A stretch of 64,000 nucleotides of DNA from an uncultured Bacteroidales bacterium (GTDB lineage: Bacteria; Bacteroidota; Bacteroidia; Bacteroidales; Paludibacteraceae), in assembly GCA_900320865.1 (NCBI GenBank), contig ONTT01000005.1, forward strand, positions 38,365 to 102,364. Reading direction: 5' to 3'. Numbering within the stretch: position 1 is the first letter of the stretch; every line of letters begins with the position of its first letter. Of the stretch, positions 6,987-14,819 are shown piece by piece. A program made the translations under genes and the position numbers. The notes beneath the pieces were generated by a model. The model was not told where the DNA came from and did not search any database. It saw only the letters and a program-made list of their open reading frames with translations.

Positions 6987-7997
6987 ATGATGGAAAAAGA
7001 AACAATTATAGCAAGAGCTACGGAGTGCTTGGAGCAAGAAGCTGCGGCTATCCGAGCTTTGGTGTCTCGGCTGGATGAGTCGTTTGTGCAAGCGGTACAA
7101 GCTATCCGTGACTGCCAAGGAAAGATCGTAGTGACAGGTGTCGGTAAGTCCGGTCATATCGGTTCAAAGATAGCCGCCACTTTGGCCTCTACCGGCACAC
7201 CTGCGTTCTTCCTTAACCCGCTGGACGCCTATCATGGCGACCTGGGTATGTTGGGGGAAAACGACCTTGTGTTGGCGATCTCTTATTCGGGAGCGACGGA
7301 AGAACTGTTGCGGTTCTTACCGCTCATTCAGGCGAAGAAGATTCGTATCATCGGTATCTCCGGAAACCCGGACAGCCTGTTGGCGCGCTATTCTGATATT
7401 CACTTGAATATTGCTGTAGAACGTGAGGCAGATCCTCTCAATCTCATTCCTACGGCTTCTACGACCGCTACGCTGGCTTTAGGCGATGCCTTGGCTTGCG
7501 CGCTGATGGAAGCGAATCGTTTCCAACCGACTGATTTTGCTCGTCTTCATCCAGGAGGCGACTTGGGGCGTAAGTTGCTTGCGAAAGTGGAGGATGTGAT
7601 GTTCACGGAAAACCTGCCGTTCCTTCGTCCGGATATGCAGATGAGTGAGGCGATTGAGATAGTGACCAAAGGTACGTTAGGAATAGGAATAGTAGTGGAT
7701 AACCCATCTCCGGCTCTCCCCTCAAGGGAGAGGGAAAAGAGTTTGGTGGGTATCATAACTGATGGGGATATACGCCGTGCTATGCAGCGTTTAGGAGCAG
7801 AGTTCTTCGGGACGCGTGTGAGCGAGATCATGTCTTGTAGTCCGAAAACGATCGGCAAGGAGGCGAAGATCGTAGAGGCGGGTGAGAAGATGAACCATCA
7901 CTCGATCCACACGTTGATTGTCGTTGACGAAGGCGGAACCGTAGTAGGCGTTGTCGATTCGTTCTCATGTTTGCCGGGCACGAGGTTCTATCACTAA
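6987..7997 (+). CDS. kdsD: Arabinose-5-phosphate isomerase (SIS plus CBS domains)
   Basis: 336 residues. It interconverts ribulose-5-phosphate and arabinose-5-phosphate, the first step of Kdo synthesis. The SIS domain (about 40-180) has VTGVGKSGHIGSKIAATLAS and the DAYHGDLGM active-site stretch; a CBS pair follows from about 200 (GIITDGDIRRAMQ, HTLIVVD). Two oddities: inside the first CBS domain the palindrome-bearing segment DNPSPALPSREREKSL interrupts what is usually a short turn before VGIITDGD, and the C-terminus is VVDSFSCLPGTRFYH. Starts at 6987 and 6990 are both possible. Confidence 0.9.
   Translation: MMEKETIIARATECLEQEAAAIRALVSRLDESFVQAVQAIRDCQGKIVVTGVGKSGHIGSKIAATLASTGTPAFFLNPLDAYHGDLGMLGENDLVLAISYSGATEELLRFLPLIQAKKIRIIGISGNPDSLLARYSDIHLNIAVEREADPLNLIPTASTTATLALGDALACALMEANRFQPTDFARLHPGGDLGRKLLAKVEDVMFTENLPFLRPDMQMSEAIEIVTKGTLGIGIVVDNPSPALPSREREKSLVGIITDGDIRRAMQRLGAEFFGTRVSEIMSCSPKTIGKEAKIVEAGEKMNHHSIHTLIVVDEGGTVVGVVDSFSCLPGTRFYH
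7711..7735. repeat. Palindromic element inserted in frame in kdsD
   Basis: CTCTCCC (7714-7720), loop ctcaa, GGGAGAG (7726-7732). The surrounding bases (ccggctctcccctcaaggga) resemble a degenerate partner near 63867-63885. It translates to PALPSREREK in the CBS domain of KdsD. Confidence 0.65.
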
Positions 7998-8105
7998 AGT
8001 CTGGAAACACCCTCGGTGATGGCTAAAAATAACTAAGAATATTCAAGTACAACTAACGCTGAATTTTTGAACACAGCGTTCGAAAAAAAGATATGTCAGT
8101 ATTGA

Positions 8106-8163
8106 CAGTTTTGTCAGTTTGTAGGGCGCGAAGGCTGATAAAATCAGGAAACTGACAAAACTG
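8106..8163. repeat. 15-bp perfect inverted repeat
   Basis: CAGTTTTGTCAGTTT (8106-8120) and its exact complement AAACTGACAAAACTG (8149-8163), separated by 28 nt. Each arm itself contains the direct repeat TGTCAGTTT/TGACAG. It lies in the 306-bp gap after kdsD. Operator or cruciform; no T-run makes it a poor terminator. Confidence 0.7.
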
Positions 8164-8180
8164 ACAAAGCAAATTTTATA

Positions 8181-8280
8181 AGCCGGCATAGGATGCCGGG
8201 GCAAAGGAAGAAGAAAAAAAAACGGGATGACATCCCGCACAATAGACATAGAGCCGGCATAGGATGCCGGGGCAAAGGAA
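8181..8280. repeat. REP-like cluster of three hairpins
   Basis: Two near-identical 29-bp copies (8181-8209 and 8252-8280) each carry CCGGCAT-AGG-ATGCCGG followed by GGGCAAAGGAA. Between them CGGGATG-A-CATCCCG forms a third hairpin (8223-8237). The arrangement resembles BIME clusters of REP elements. It lies directly before the next gene; with the 15-bp inverted repeat it accounts for most of the gap 7998-8303. Confidence 0.7.
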
Positions 8281-8303
8281 AAAGAAAAAATATAAGGAAA
8301 GAT

Positions 8304-10091
8304 ATGCAAGCAATTATTTTAGCGGCGGGCATGGGAAAGCGCCTCGGGGAATTGACGCAAGGAAACACGAAGTGTATGATTCGTGTTGGCGGCGAGACGT
8401 TGATAGAGCGCGTGTTACGACAATTGGATGCGCTTCATTTGAGTCGTATAATTATCGTAATCGGTTATAAAGGCGCAGAGTTGAAGGAATATTTGGCAAA
8501 TGTATGCGTTCAGACACCTATCGTGTTTGTTGAAAATCCTATTTACGACAAGACGAATAATATTTATTCCCTTTATTTGGCGAAAGATTATATGCGTGAG
8601 CAAGATACTTTGCTGTTAGAGTCGGATATCATCTTGGAAGATGCTGTGTTGAGCAAGTTAGTCAAACATCCTTATCCTGATTTGGCTTTGGTTGATAAAT
8701 ATGAGAGTTGGATGGATGGGACTGTCGTGACGATAGATGAAGAAAATCGCATTCAGCGTTTTATTCCCAATAGCCAGTTCCGCTACGAAGAGATACCGGA
8801 TTATTACAAGACGGTGAATATCTATAAGTTCTCGCAGACCTTCTCGGAGCATATGTATGTGCCGTTTTTGGAAGCTTATAGTTCCGCTTTGGGCAATAAC
8901 GAATATTACGAGCAGGTGTTGCGTGTGATTACGATGCTGGATAACTCAACACTCCGTGCGCTACCTTTGGAAGGCGAGCAATGGTATGAGATAGATGATA
9001 TTCAGGATTTGGACATTGCCGAATCTATCTTTACGGATAAGCAGTATGATTTGCTTTGTTCGCGATATGGCGGTTATTGGCGGTATCCGCATCTGTTGGA
9101 TTTCTGCTATTTGGTAAATCCGTATTTCCCGAACCAACGTTTGAGAGATGAGTTAGCCGCCAGTTTTGAGCGTTTGTTGACAGAATATCCGTCGGGTCAG
9201 AAAGTGAATAATCTGTTAGCCGCCAAAGATTTTGGAGTGAAACAGGAGTATATATTGGTGGGCAACGGAGCTGCAGAATTGATCAAGGCGCTAACGACAC
9301 AGATGTTAGGCAAAGTAGGAATCGTTCGTCCGACCTTTGAAGAATACCCGAATCGGTTAATGCCAGAACAGGTAGTGGCGTACGAACCGCAGCGACCGGA
9401 TTTTCGTTATACGGTGGATGATTTGATGGACTATTTTGATGATAAGCAGATATGGTCATTAGTGCTGATTAATCCGGATAATCCGACCGGCAATTATATT
9501 CCTTATGATGATTGTTTGCGTTTGGTGCAATGGTGTCAAGAGCGCGAGATTGTGTTGGTGATAGACGAGAGTTTTATTGATTTCTCAAGCGAGCATCCGA
9601 CTTTCCTGAATAATGCAATATTGGCTCAAAACGACCATTTGGTAGTTGTGAAGAGTATCTCCAAATCGTACGGTGTCCCAGGTCTGCGTTTGGGCGTATT
9701 GGCGACTTCCAACCAAAGTCTGATGATGAATTTGCGTCGCGAGATGAGTATATGGAACATCAATTCGTTCGGAGAGTTTTTCTTGCAGATTATAGGCAAG
9801 TACGAGAAGGTATATGCTCAGGCTATGGATGCCTTCCGTGAGGAGCGTAGCCATTTTGTGAAGGCATTGGAAAATATACCGTATTTGCGTGTATTGCCGA
9901 GCGAGGCAAACTATGTTTTATGCGAAGTAAAGGAGCGTTTTACACCTCGCGAATTGGCAGTCCGTTTACTGCGAGAGTACGGCATTTTGATCAAAGATTG
10001 CTCACAGAAATGCAAGGGCAATTATATCCGTTTGGCTGTGCGTGATACGGATGATAATAATCAGTTGTTGATAGCTCTAAGAGAATTATGA
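8304..10091 (+). CDS. Fused LicC-type nucleotidyltransferase and PLP aminotransferase-fold enzyme
   Basis: 595 residues from the ATG at 8304; earlier in-frame ATGs lie in the REP cluster. Residues 1-240 are a LicC/PntC-type nucleotidyltransferase (IILAAGMGKRLGELTQGNTK, then LLLESDII), which usually makes CDP-choline or CDP-aminoethyl compounds. Residues 260-590 are a class I/II PLP enzyme of the HisC/CobD branch: INPDNPTGNY, VIDESFIDF, and the PLP lysine K454 in SISKSYGVPGLRLG. Such a fold may transaminate or, as in CobD and the serine-phosphate decarboxylase Cj1436, decarboxylate a phosphorylated amino acid. I infer phosphoserine to phosphoethanolamine to CDP-ethanolamine, unproven. The stop overlaps the next gene by 4 nt. 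Confidence 0.75.
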   Translation: MQAIILAAGMGKRLGELTQGNTKCMIRVGGETLIERVLRQLDALHLSRIIIVIGYKGAELKEYLANVCVQTPIVFVENPIYDKTNNIYSLYLAKDYMREQDTLLLESDIILEDAVLSKLVKHPYPDLALVDKYESWMDGTVVTIDEENRIQRFIPNSQFRYEEIPDYYKTVNIYKFSQTFSEHMYVPFLEAYSSALGNNEYYEQVLRVITMLDNSTLRALPLEGEQWYEIDDIQDLDIAESIFTDKQYDLLCSRYGGYWRYPHLLDFCYLVNPYFPNQRLRDELAASFERLLTEYPSGQKVNNLLAAKDFGVKQEYILVGNGAAELIKALTTQMLGKVGIVRPTFEEYPNRLMPEQVVAYEPQRPDFRYTVDDLMDYFDDKQIWSLVLINPDNPTGNYIPYDDCLRLVQWCQEREIVLVIDESFIDFSSEHPTFLNNAILAQNDHLVVVKSISKSYGVPGLRLGVLATSNQSLMMNLRREMSIWNINSFGEFFLQIIGKYEKVYAQAMDAFREERSHFVKALENIPYLRVLPSEANYVLCEVKERFTPRELAVRLLREYGILIKDCSQKCKGNYIRLAVRDTDDNNQLLIALREL

Positions 10092-11080
10092 AAACGATTT
10101 GTATCTGTGGTGGCGGAGCATTAGGTTTGGTAGTCGCGAGTGTGTTGTCTCATACGCGCGAAGTGGCAGTACGGGTGCTAACTGCTCATCCGCAGCAATG
10201 GAGCAAATCAATTGAAACTATCGATAGCGCAGGAAAAATCTATCAAGGGGAATTAGAGAGAGTGTCTGATAGAGCAGAAGATGTTATTCCTCAGAGCGAT
10301 ATAGTTTTGCTTTGTCTGCCGGGATTTTTGATAGAGAAGAGTTTGAGGCAGATAGCGCCATTTGTTACGAATCAGGCGATAGGCAGTATAGTGAGCAGTA
10401 CCGGGTTTTTCTTTCAGGCTCATCGGATATTCGCCAGTTCGGTTTCGTTGTTTGGCTTTCAACGCGTACCTTATATAGCACGCGTCCGCGAATACGGTCA
10501 TAGTGCTGATTTGTTAGGCTACAAACAGCAATTATATATGGCGACGGAGAATTTGCCTAAGGATTTTGAGGCAATGTGGGCGGAGTGGTTACAAACACCT
10601 ATTGCTCATTTGTCAAATTATTTGGAGGCATCGCTAAGTAATAGTAATCCGTTACTTCATCCGGCTCGTTTGTATGGAATGTGGCATGATTGGAAAGGAG
10701 AAACGTATAAAGACCAGACGCTTTTTTATGCCCAATGGGACGAATTGAGTTCGGAGGTTTATATTGCAATGGATGAAGAGTTTCAGAAGTTATGCTGTAA
10801 GGTGGGTGTGAAAATACCGAGTGTATGTGATTATTATGAAAGTACTGATGCGGTCTCTTTGACGCGTAAGTTACGCTCTATCGCGGCTTTTCAAACGATT
10901 AAAGCGCCAATGAAACAGACAGAGAAAGGCTTTGTGCCTGATTTTGAGAGCCGTTATTTCACGGAAGATTTTCCATATGGATTACAGATCGTAAAAGATT
11001 TGGCGCAAACACATCAAATAGCGACACCTGTAATAGATAGAGTGTTGTTGTGGGGAAATAAATTGATCAAAAGATGTTAG
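10088..11080 (+). CDS. Opine (octopine/nopaline) dehydrogenase-family enzyme
   Basis: 330 residues. The N-terminal Rossmann domain begins CICGGGALGLVVASVL; the C-terminal helical domain contains SNSNPLLHPARLYGMW, with H191 at the position of the catalytic histidine of this family. Opine dehydrogenases join an amino compound to a 2-oxo acid by NAD(P)H-dependent reductive amination. The overlap with the fusion gene before (4 nt) and the TagF-like gene after (7 nt) argues for a shared pathway. A plausible substrate is phosphoethanolamine or CDP-ethanolamine plus pyruvate; an amino acid cannot be excluded. Confidence 0.75.
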   Translation: MKTICICGGGALGLVVASVLSHTREVAVRVLTAHPQQWSKSIETIDSAGKIYQGELERVSDRAEDVIPQSDIVLLCLPGFLIEKSLRQIAPFVTNQAIGSIVSSTGFFFQAHRIFASSVSLFGFQRVPYIARVREYGHSADLLGYKQQLYMATENLPKDFEAMWAEWLQTPIAHLSNYLEASLSNSNPLLHPARLYGMWHDWKGETYKDQTLFYAQWDELSSEVYIAMDEEFQKLCCKVGVKIPSVCDYYESTDAVSLTRKLRSIAAFQTIKAPMKQTEKGFVPDFESRYFTEDFPYGLQIVKDLAQTHQIATPVIDRVLLWGNKLIKRC

Positions 11081-12408
11081 ATAAGATACAAGAAAAAGTA
11101 AAACAATTTGTTGGTATAAACTTTGTGGACAGTTTATACAAGGCAGTAACGTTCCGTGATTTTTTTATAGCCGCCTTTCCATCTTGTTTGCTGCGGAAAG
11201 TCCGCAAAGTAAGACAGATGCAGGAGAAAAAAATCAAGGCATTACGGCAACAAGACAAATGTCGCGTATTGTTCTTTTTGCAGACACCATCTGTGTGGAA
11301 ATATGATAGTCTCTATCGGAAATTGGAAGGATCGGAATGGTTTGAACCGCTCATCGTGGTGTCTCCCTATAATGTGCATCTTAATTATGATATGCAAGAG
11401 TGTTTCCGTGTGATGCATCAAACTGAAGACTTTGCCAGAGAGAGAGGGTATCAATACATAAGCGCATACAATTGGGAAACACGTCAATGGAGAGATATCA
11501 AGAAGATGTATCAACCTGATATTGTGTTTTTTACCAAGCCGTATAAAGATACATTGCCAGCGTATCATATCTATCACTACATGGATGTGTTGACATTATA
11601 TGTGCCGTACGGGATTAATTGTATGCATCTGTATCACAATAACTATGAACTTCCATTTCAGTCATTGCTTTGGAAATTTTTAGTAGAGACGGATTTCCAA
11701 AAGCATTATGCGGAACAATACGAACATAGTAAAGGGGACAATGTAGAAGTGGTTGGTACATTAGTGATGGAGAAACTGATGCAGGAAGAGTACGTGGCAA
11801 AAGATGTCTGGAAAAATCAGGGAAAGAAAAAGAAACGGATTATCTGGGCTCCGCATCACACGGTGGATTATCTGTTTAATTTCTCTAATTTTCTCAATTA
11901 TTGCGAGGATATGTTGCGGCTTGCAGAGAAATATCAGGATGAGATACAGATTGCTTTCAAACCGCATCCTGTGCTCAAGTTCAAACTGATCAATCTATGG
12001 GGACAGGAGAAAACGGAGGCGTATTATCACCGGTGGGAAGAAATGGAAAACGGACAGATAGAGCAAGGCGATTATATAGATTTGTTCAAGACTTCGGACG
12101 CGATGATACATGATTGTGCTTCGTTCACGGTGGAGTATTTGTATGCGCAGAAACCGGTGCTTTTCCAGATTCGGGACGAGAAAGTGAAAGATGAGTTTAA
12201 TACATTCGGGCAGATGTGTTTGGATCAACACTATCTGGCTTATTCGATTGAGGAGACAGAGAAGTTCATCCGTGAGGTGGTGATTGCAGGCAATGACCCA
12301 AAGAAAGCAGAACGAGAGCAATTCTACAAGCAATACCTCTATCCGAAAGATGGTATAATGCCTTCGGATAAGATATTTGAGATTTTAAAAACAGCAATCG
12401 GAAAATAA
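11074..12408 (+). CDS. TagF/TagB-like CDP-polyol phosphotransferase
   Basis: 444 residues. The C-terminal half is the CDP-glycerol glycerophosphotransferase fold (Glyphos_transf): WAPHHTV with H261/H262, FKPHP with H298, and HDCASFTVEYL with the H-S-E set H346, S350 and E354 that binds the CDP phosphates in TagF. The N-terminus carries an amphipathic basic stretch (LRKVRKVRQMQEKKIKAL), as in monotopic membrane-bound TagF. In Gram-positives these enzymes build teichoic acids; in a Bacteroidota glycan cluster it would transfer a CDP-activated phospho-substituent to a glycan. The region is more A+T-rich than the housekeeping genes around it. Confidence 0.82.
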   Translation: MLDKIQEKVKQFVGINFVDSLYKAVTFRDFFIAAFPSCLLRKVRKVRQMQEKKIKALRQQDKCRVLFFLQTPSVWKYDSLYRKLEGSEWFEPLIVVSPYNVHLNYDMQECFRVMHQTEDFARERGYQYISAYNWETRQWRDIKKMYQPDIVFFTKPYKDTLPAYHIYHYMDVLTLYVPYGINCMHLYHNNYELPFQSLLWKFLVETDFQKHYAEQYEHSKGDNVEVVGTLVMEKLMQEEYVAKDVWKNQGKKKKRIIWAPHHTVDYLFNFSNFLNYCEDMLRLAEKYQDEIQIAFKPHPVLKFKLINLWGQEKTEAYYHRWEEMENGQIEQGDYIDLFKTSDAMIHDCASFTVEYLYAQKPVLFQIRDEKVKDEFNTFGQMCLDQHYLAYSIEETEKFIREVVIAGNDPKKAEREQFYKQYLYPKDGIMPSDKIFEILKTAIGK

Positions 12409-12416
12409 GAAAATCT

Positions 12417-14816
12417 ATGAATAAAATTGATTGGAAAAGTATTTGGAAACAGGCGTGGCCTCACTTAGTGGCAATAGCAGCTTTTGTGCTGCTTTGTGTG
12501 GTGTATTTCGCACCTGAGTTTTTTGAAAACAAACAACTTCCTCAAGGTGATGTGACGAGTTCTCTCGGAATGGGACAGGATTCCCGTGCATATTACGAGC
12601 AGAGCGGAGAATATGCGCACTGGTCCAATGCGATGTTTGGCGGCATGCCGCATAACTATGCCTTCACGGAGCCTTCCAAGAGTGTATTCTCTAAAATAGC
12701 AGATGTCTTCTACGTAGGCTTACCTAAGCACACGGCCGGTCCGCTGTTTTTATACCTGCTGGGCTTTTATATCTTTATGCTGTGCGTGGGATGTAGTCCG
12801 TGGCTGAGTATCGTAGGAGCTATCGCTTTTGCTTTCGCTTCCTATAATATCGTGATTATTGATGCCGGACATATTAACAAATGTCTGGTCATTGCGACGA
12901 TGCCGGCGGTGTTGGGAGGTGTGATGCTATGCTATCGCAAGAAATATGTAGCAGGTATCATTGTGACCCTCATCGCTTTAGGACTGGATGTATGCTGGTC
13001 GCATCAGCAGATTTCGTATTACCTGTTAATCATGATCATCGGCTTGGTAATCGCATATATGATAGCTGCGATATACTCCAAGACGATTAAAGATTTTTGT
13101 ATTGCTTCGGCTATCTTGTTGGGAGTTGCTCTTATGGCGATTGTTCCGGCGGCGGATAAGTTGATACCTACGATGGATTATTCGAAAGAAACCATGCGAG
13201 GCGGTGCGGTGTTGCATGGTGCGGCAGATAGTGAGGCCGGAAAGTCGGGATTGAATAGGGATTATGCCTTTATGTGGAGTTATGGCGTTGAAGAGACGAT
13301 GACGCTCTTGATCCCTAATTTCTACGGTGGAAGCAGTAACTATCCGTTAGGCGATAAGAGTGAGACTTACAAGACCATTAAGAAATATGCAGGTAGTTCG
13401 CAAGCAAAGCAGTTCGTGAAGTCTGTACCGACGTATTGGGGTGATCAGCCGTTTACATCGGGACCGGTCTATGCGGGGGCAATCATCTGTTTCCTGTTTA
13501 TTCTGGGTCTGTTGGTGGTGCCTCAGAAAGAGAGATGGTGGTTATTGGTAGCGGCTGTGATCGGTGTTGTACTCTCTTGGGGACGTAACTTCCCGAGCCT
13601 TAACAATTGGCTTTTTGATCACCTGCCGCTTTACAACAAGTTCCGTACACCGAGTATGGCGCTCGTGATGACCACAACGGCTATGGCGATCATGGGAATG
13701 TTAGCGCTCAAAGAAGTGATAGACCGCAAGGTGAGCCTCAAGCAGATTGGTATCGCCGGCGGTATCACGGCGGGCTTGTGTTTGATATATGCTATCTTCC
13801 CGTCGTTGGCCGGCTCGTTCAGAGGCAGTGTAGATGCACAAATGCCGGACTGGTTAGTGAACGCTATTATTGCGGATCGTCAACACATGTTGACTGCGGA
13901 CGCATGGCGTTCGATAGCGTTTATTGTGCTGGCATTTGTCGCAATAGTTGCTTATGTCAAGACTGAAAAGTTCAAAAGTAGCATCTTGATCGCTATTATC
14001 GGTGTACTGACGCTGATAGATCTTTGGGCGGTAGATAAACATTTCCTGAATGATGATCATTTTATTCCGAAGAAGCAACAAGTATGGACGCCTTCGGAAG
14101 CTGACAAACAAATCATGGCCGATACCGATCCGGATTATCGTGTGCTGAATCTGGCATCAAATACGTTTAATGAGTCGAAGACCTCGTACTACCATAAGTC
14201 GATAGGTGGCTATAGTCCGGCTAAGTTGCGTCGCTATCAAGATATCATCGACTATTATTTCTCCGGTCGCTTAAACATGAATGTGCTGAACATGCTCAAT
14301 ACGCGCTATGTCATCACGCAGCAAGGGGTACAAGTCAATCCGACTGCATTTGGTAATGCTTGGTTTGTGAAGAATGTATCATGGGTAAATACACCGAATG
14401 AGGAGATAGAGGCTATCGGTACTGCCGATTTGCATGCTGAGGCATTCATGGATACTTGCTGGCGAAGCATGGTAAAAGGAGAAGTCGCCATGACAAAGCC
14501 TGCTTCTATTGAGTTGACGAACTATGCGAATCCGGGTAATCTGTTCTATGAGAGCGAGAGTGCTGAGAATGGATTGGCGGTATTCTCAGAGGTTTATTAC
14601 AAGACTTGGCGCGCATTTATTGATGGCGAAGAAGTACCCATCTTGCGTGCGAACTATATATTACGCGCGATAGAGATACCGGCCGGCAAACATCAAATTG
14701 AGTTCCGCTGCAAGGATGAGTTGTTGCAAAAAACGCAAATAGTGTCTATTGTCGCTTCTGCCCTTATTGTGTTGGTGATAGCATTGTTACTAGTTTTCAG
14801 AAAGAAGATAGAATAG
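12417..14816 (+). CDS. YfhO-family polytopic membrane protein
   Basis: 799 residues with about 12-14 hydrophobic helices. The first is HLVAIAAFVLLCVVYFAPEF, followed by a large loop with QGDVTSSLGMGQDSR and NAMFGGMPHNY, then many helices, a soluble beta-rich domain (about 560-765) and a final anchor before RKKIE. YfhO proteins are GT-C-like; in Firmicutes they act with a lipid-linked sugar donor to glycosylate teichoic acids outside the membrane. Next to a TagF-like gene the same kind of work on a surface polymer is a reasonable inference. Gaps to the neighbours are 8 and 3 nt. Confidence 0.82.
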   Translation: MNKIDWKSIWKQAWPHLVAIAAFVLLCVVYFAPEFFENKQLPQGDVTSSLGMGQDSRAYYEQSGEYAHWSNAMFGGMPHNYAFTEPSKSVFSKIADVFYVGLPKHTAGPLFLYLLGFYIFMLCVGCSPWLSIVGAIAFAFASYNIVIIDAGHINKCLVIATMPAVLGGVMLCYRKKYVAGIIVTLIALGLDVCWSHQQISYYLLIMIIGLVIAYMIAAIYSKTIKDFCIASAILLGVALMAIVPAADKLIPTMDYSKETMRGGAVLHGAADSEAGKSGLNRDYAFMWSYGVEETMTLLIPNFYGGSSNYPLGDKSETYKTIKKYAGSSQAKQFVKSVPTYWGDQPFTSGPVYAGAIICFLFILGLLVVPQKERWWLLVAAVIGVVLSWGRNFPSLNNWLFDHLPLYNKFRTPSMALVMTTTAMAIMGMLALKEVIDRKVSLKQIGIAGGITAGLCLIYAIFPSLAGSFRGSVDAQMPDWLVNAIIADRQHMLTADAWRSIAFIVLAFVAIVAYVKTEKFKSSILIAIIGVLTLIDLWAVDKHFLNDDHFIPKKQQVWTPSEADKQIMADTDPDYRVLNLASNTFNESKTSYYHKSIGGYSPAKLRRYQDIIDYYFSGRLNMNVLNMLNTRYVITQQGVQVNPTAFGNAWFVKNVSWVNTPNEEIEAIGTADLHAEAFMDTCWRSMVKGEVAMTKPASIELTNYANPGNLFYESESAENGLAVFSEVYYKTWRAFIDGEEVPILRANYILRAIEIPAGKHQIEFRCKDELLQKTQIVSIVASALIVLVIALLLVFRKKIE

Positions 14817-14819
14817 TCT

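Noticed and set aside
7900-7997. Frameshift at the end of kdsD
   Set aside because: The end is unusual but the CBS domain is complete to VVGVVDS and no continuation in another frame is evident.
8193-8303. N-terminal extension of the fusion enzyme
   Set aside because: It is translated REP-cluster sequence of low complexity; the nucleotidyltransferase motif starts right after the ATG at 8304.
8304-10091. 2-aminoethylphosphonate pathway for the fusion enzyme
   Set aside because: No PEP mutase, phosphonopyruvate decarboxylase or PhnW-type aminotransferase is present; the PLP domain belongs to the HisC/CobD branch.
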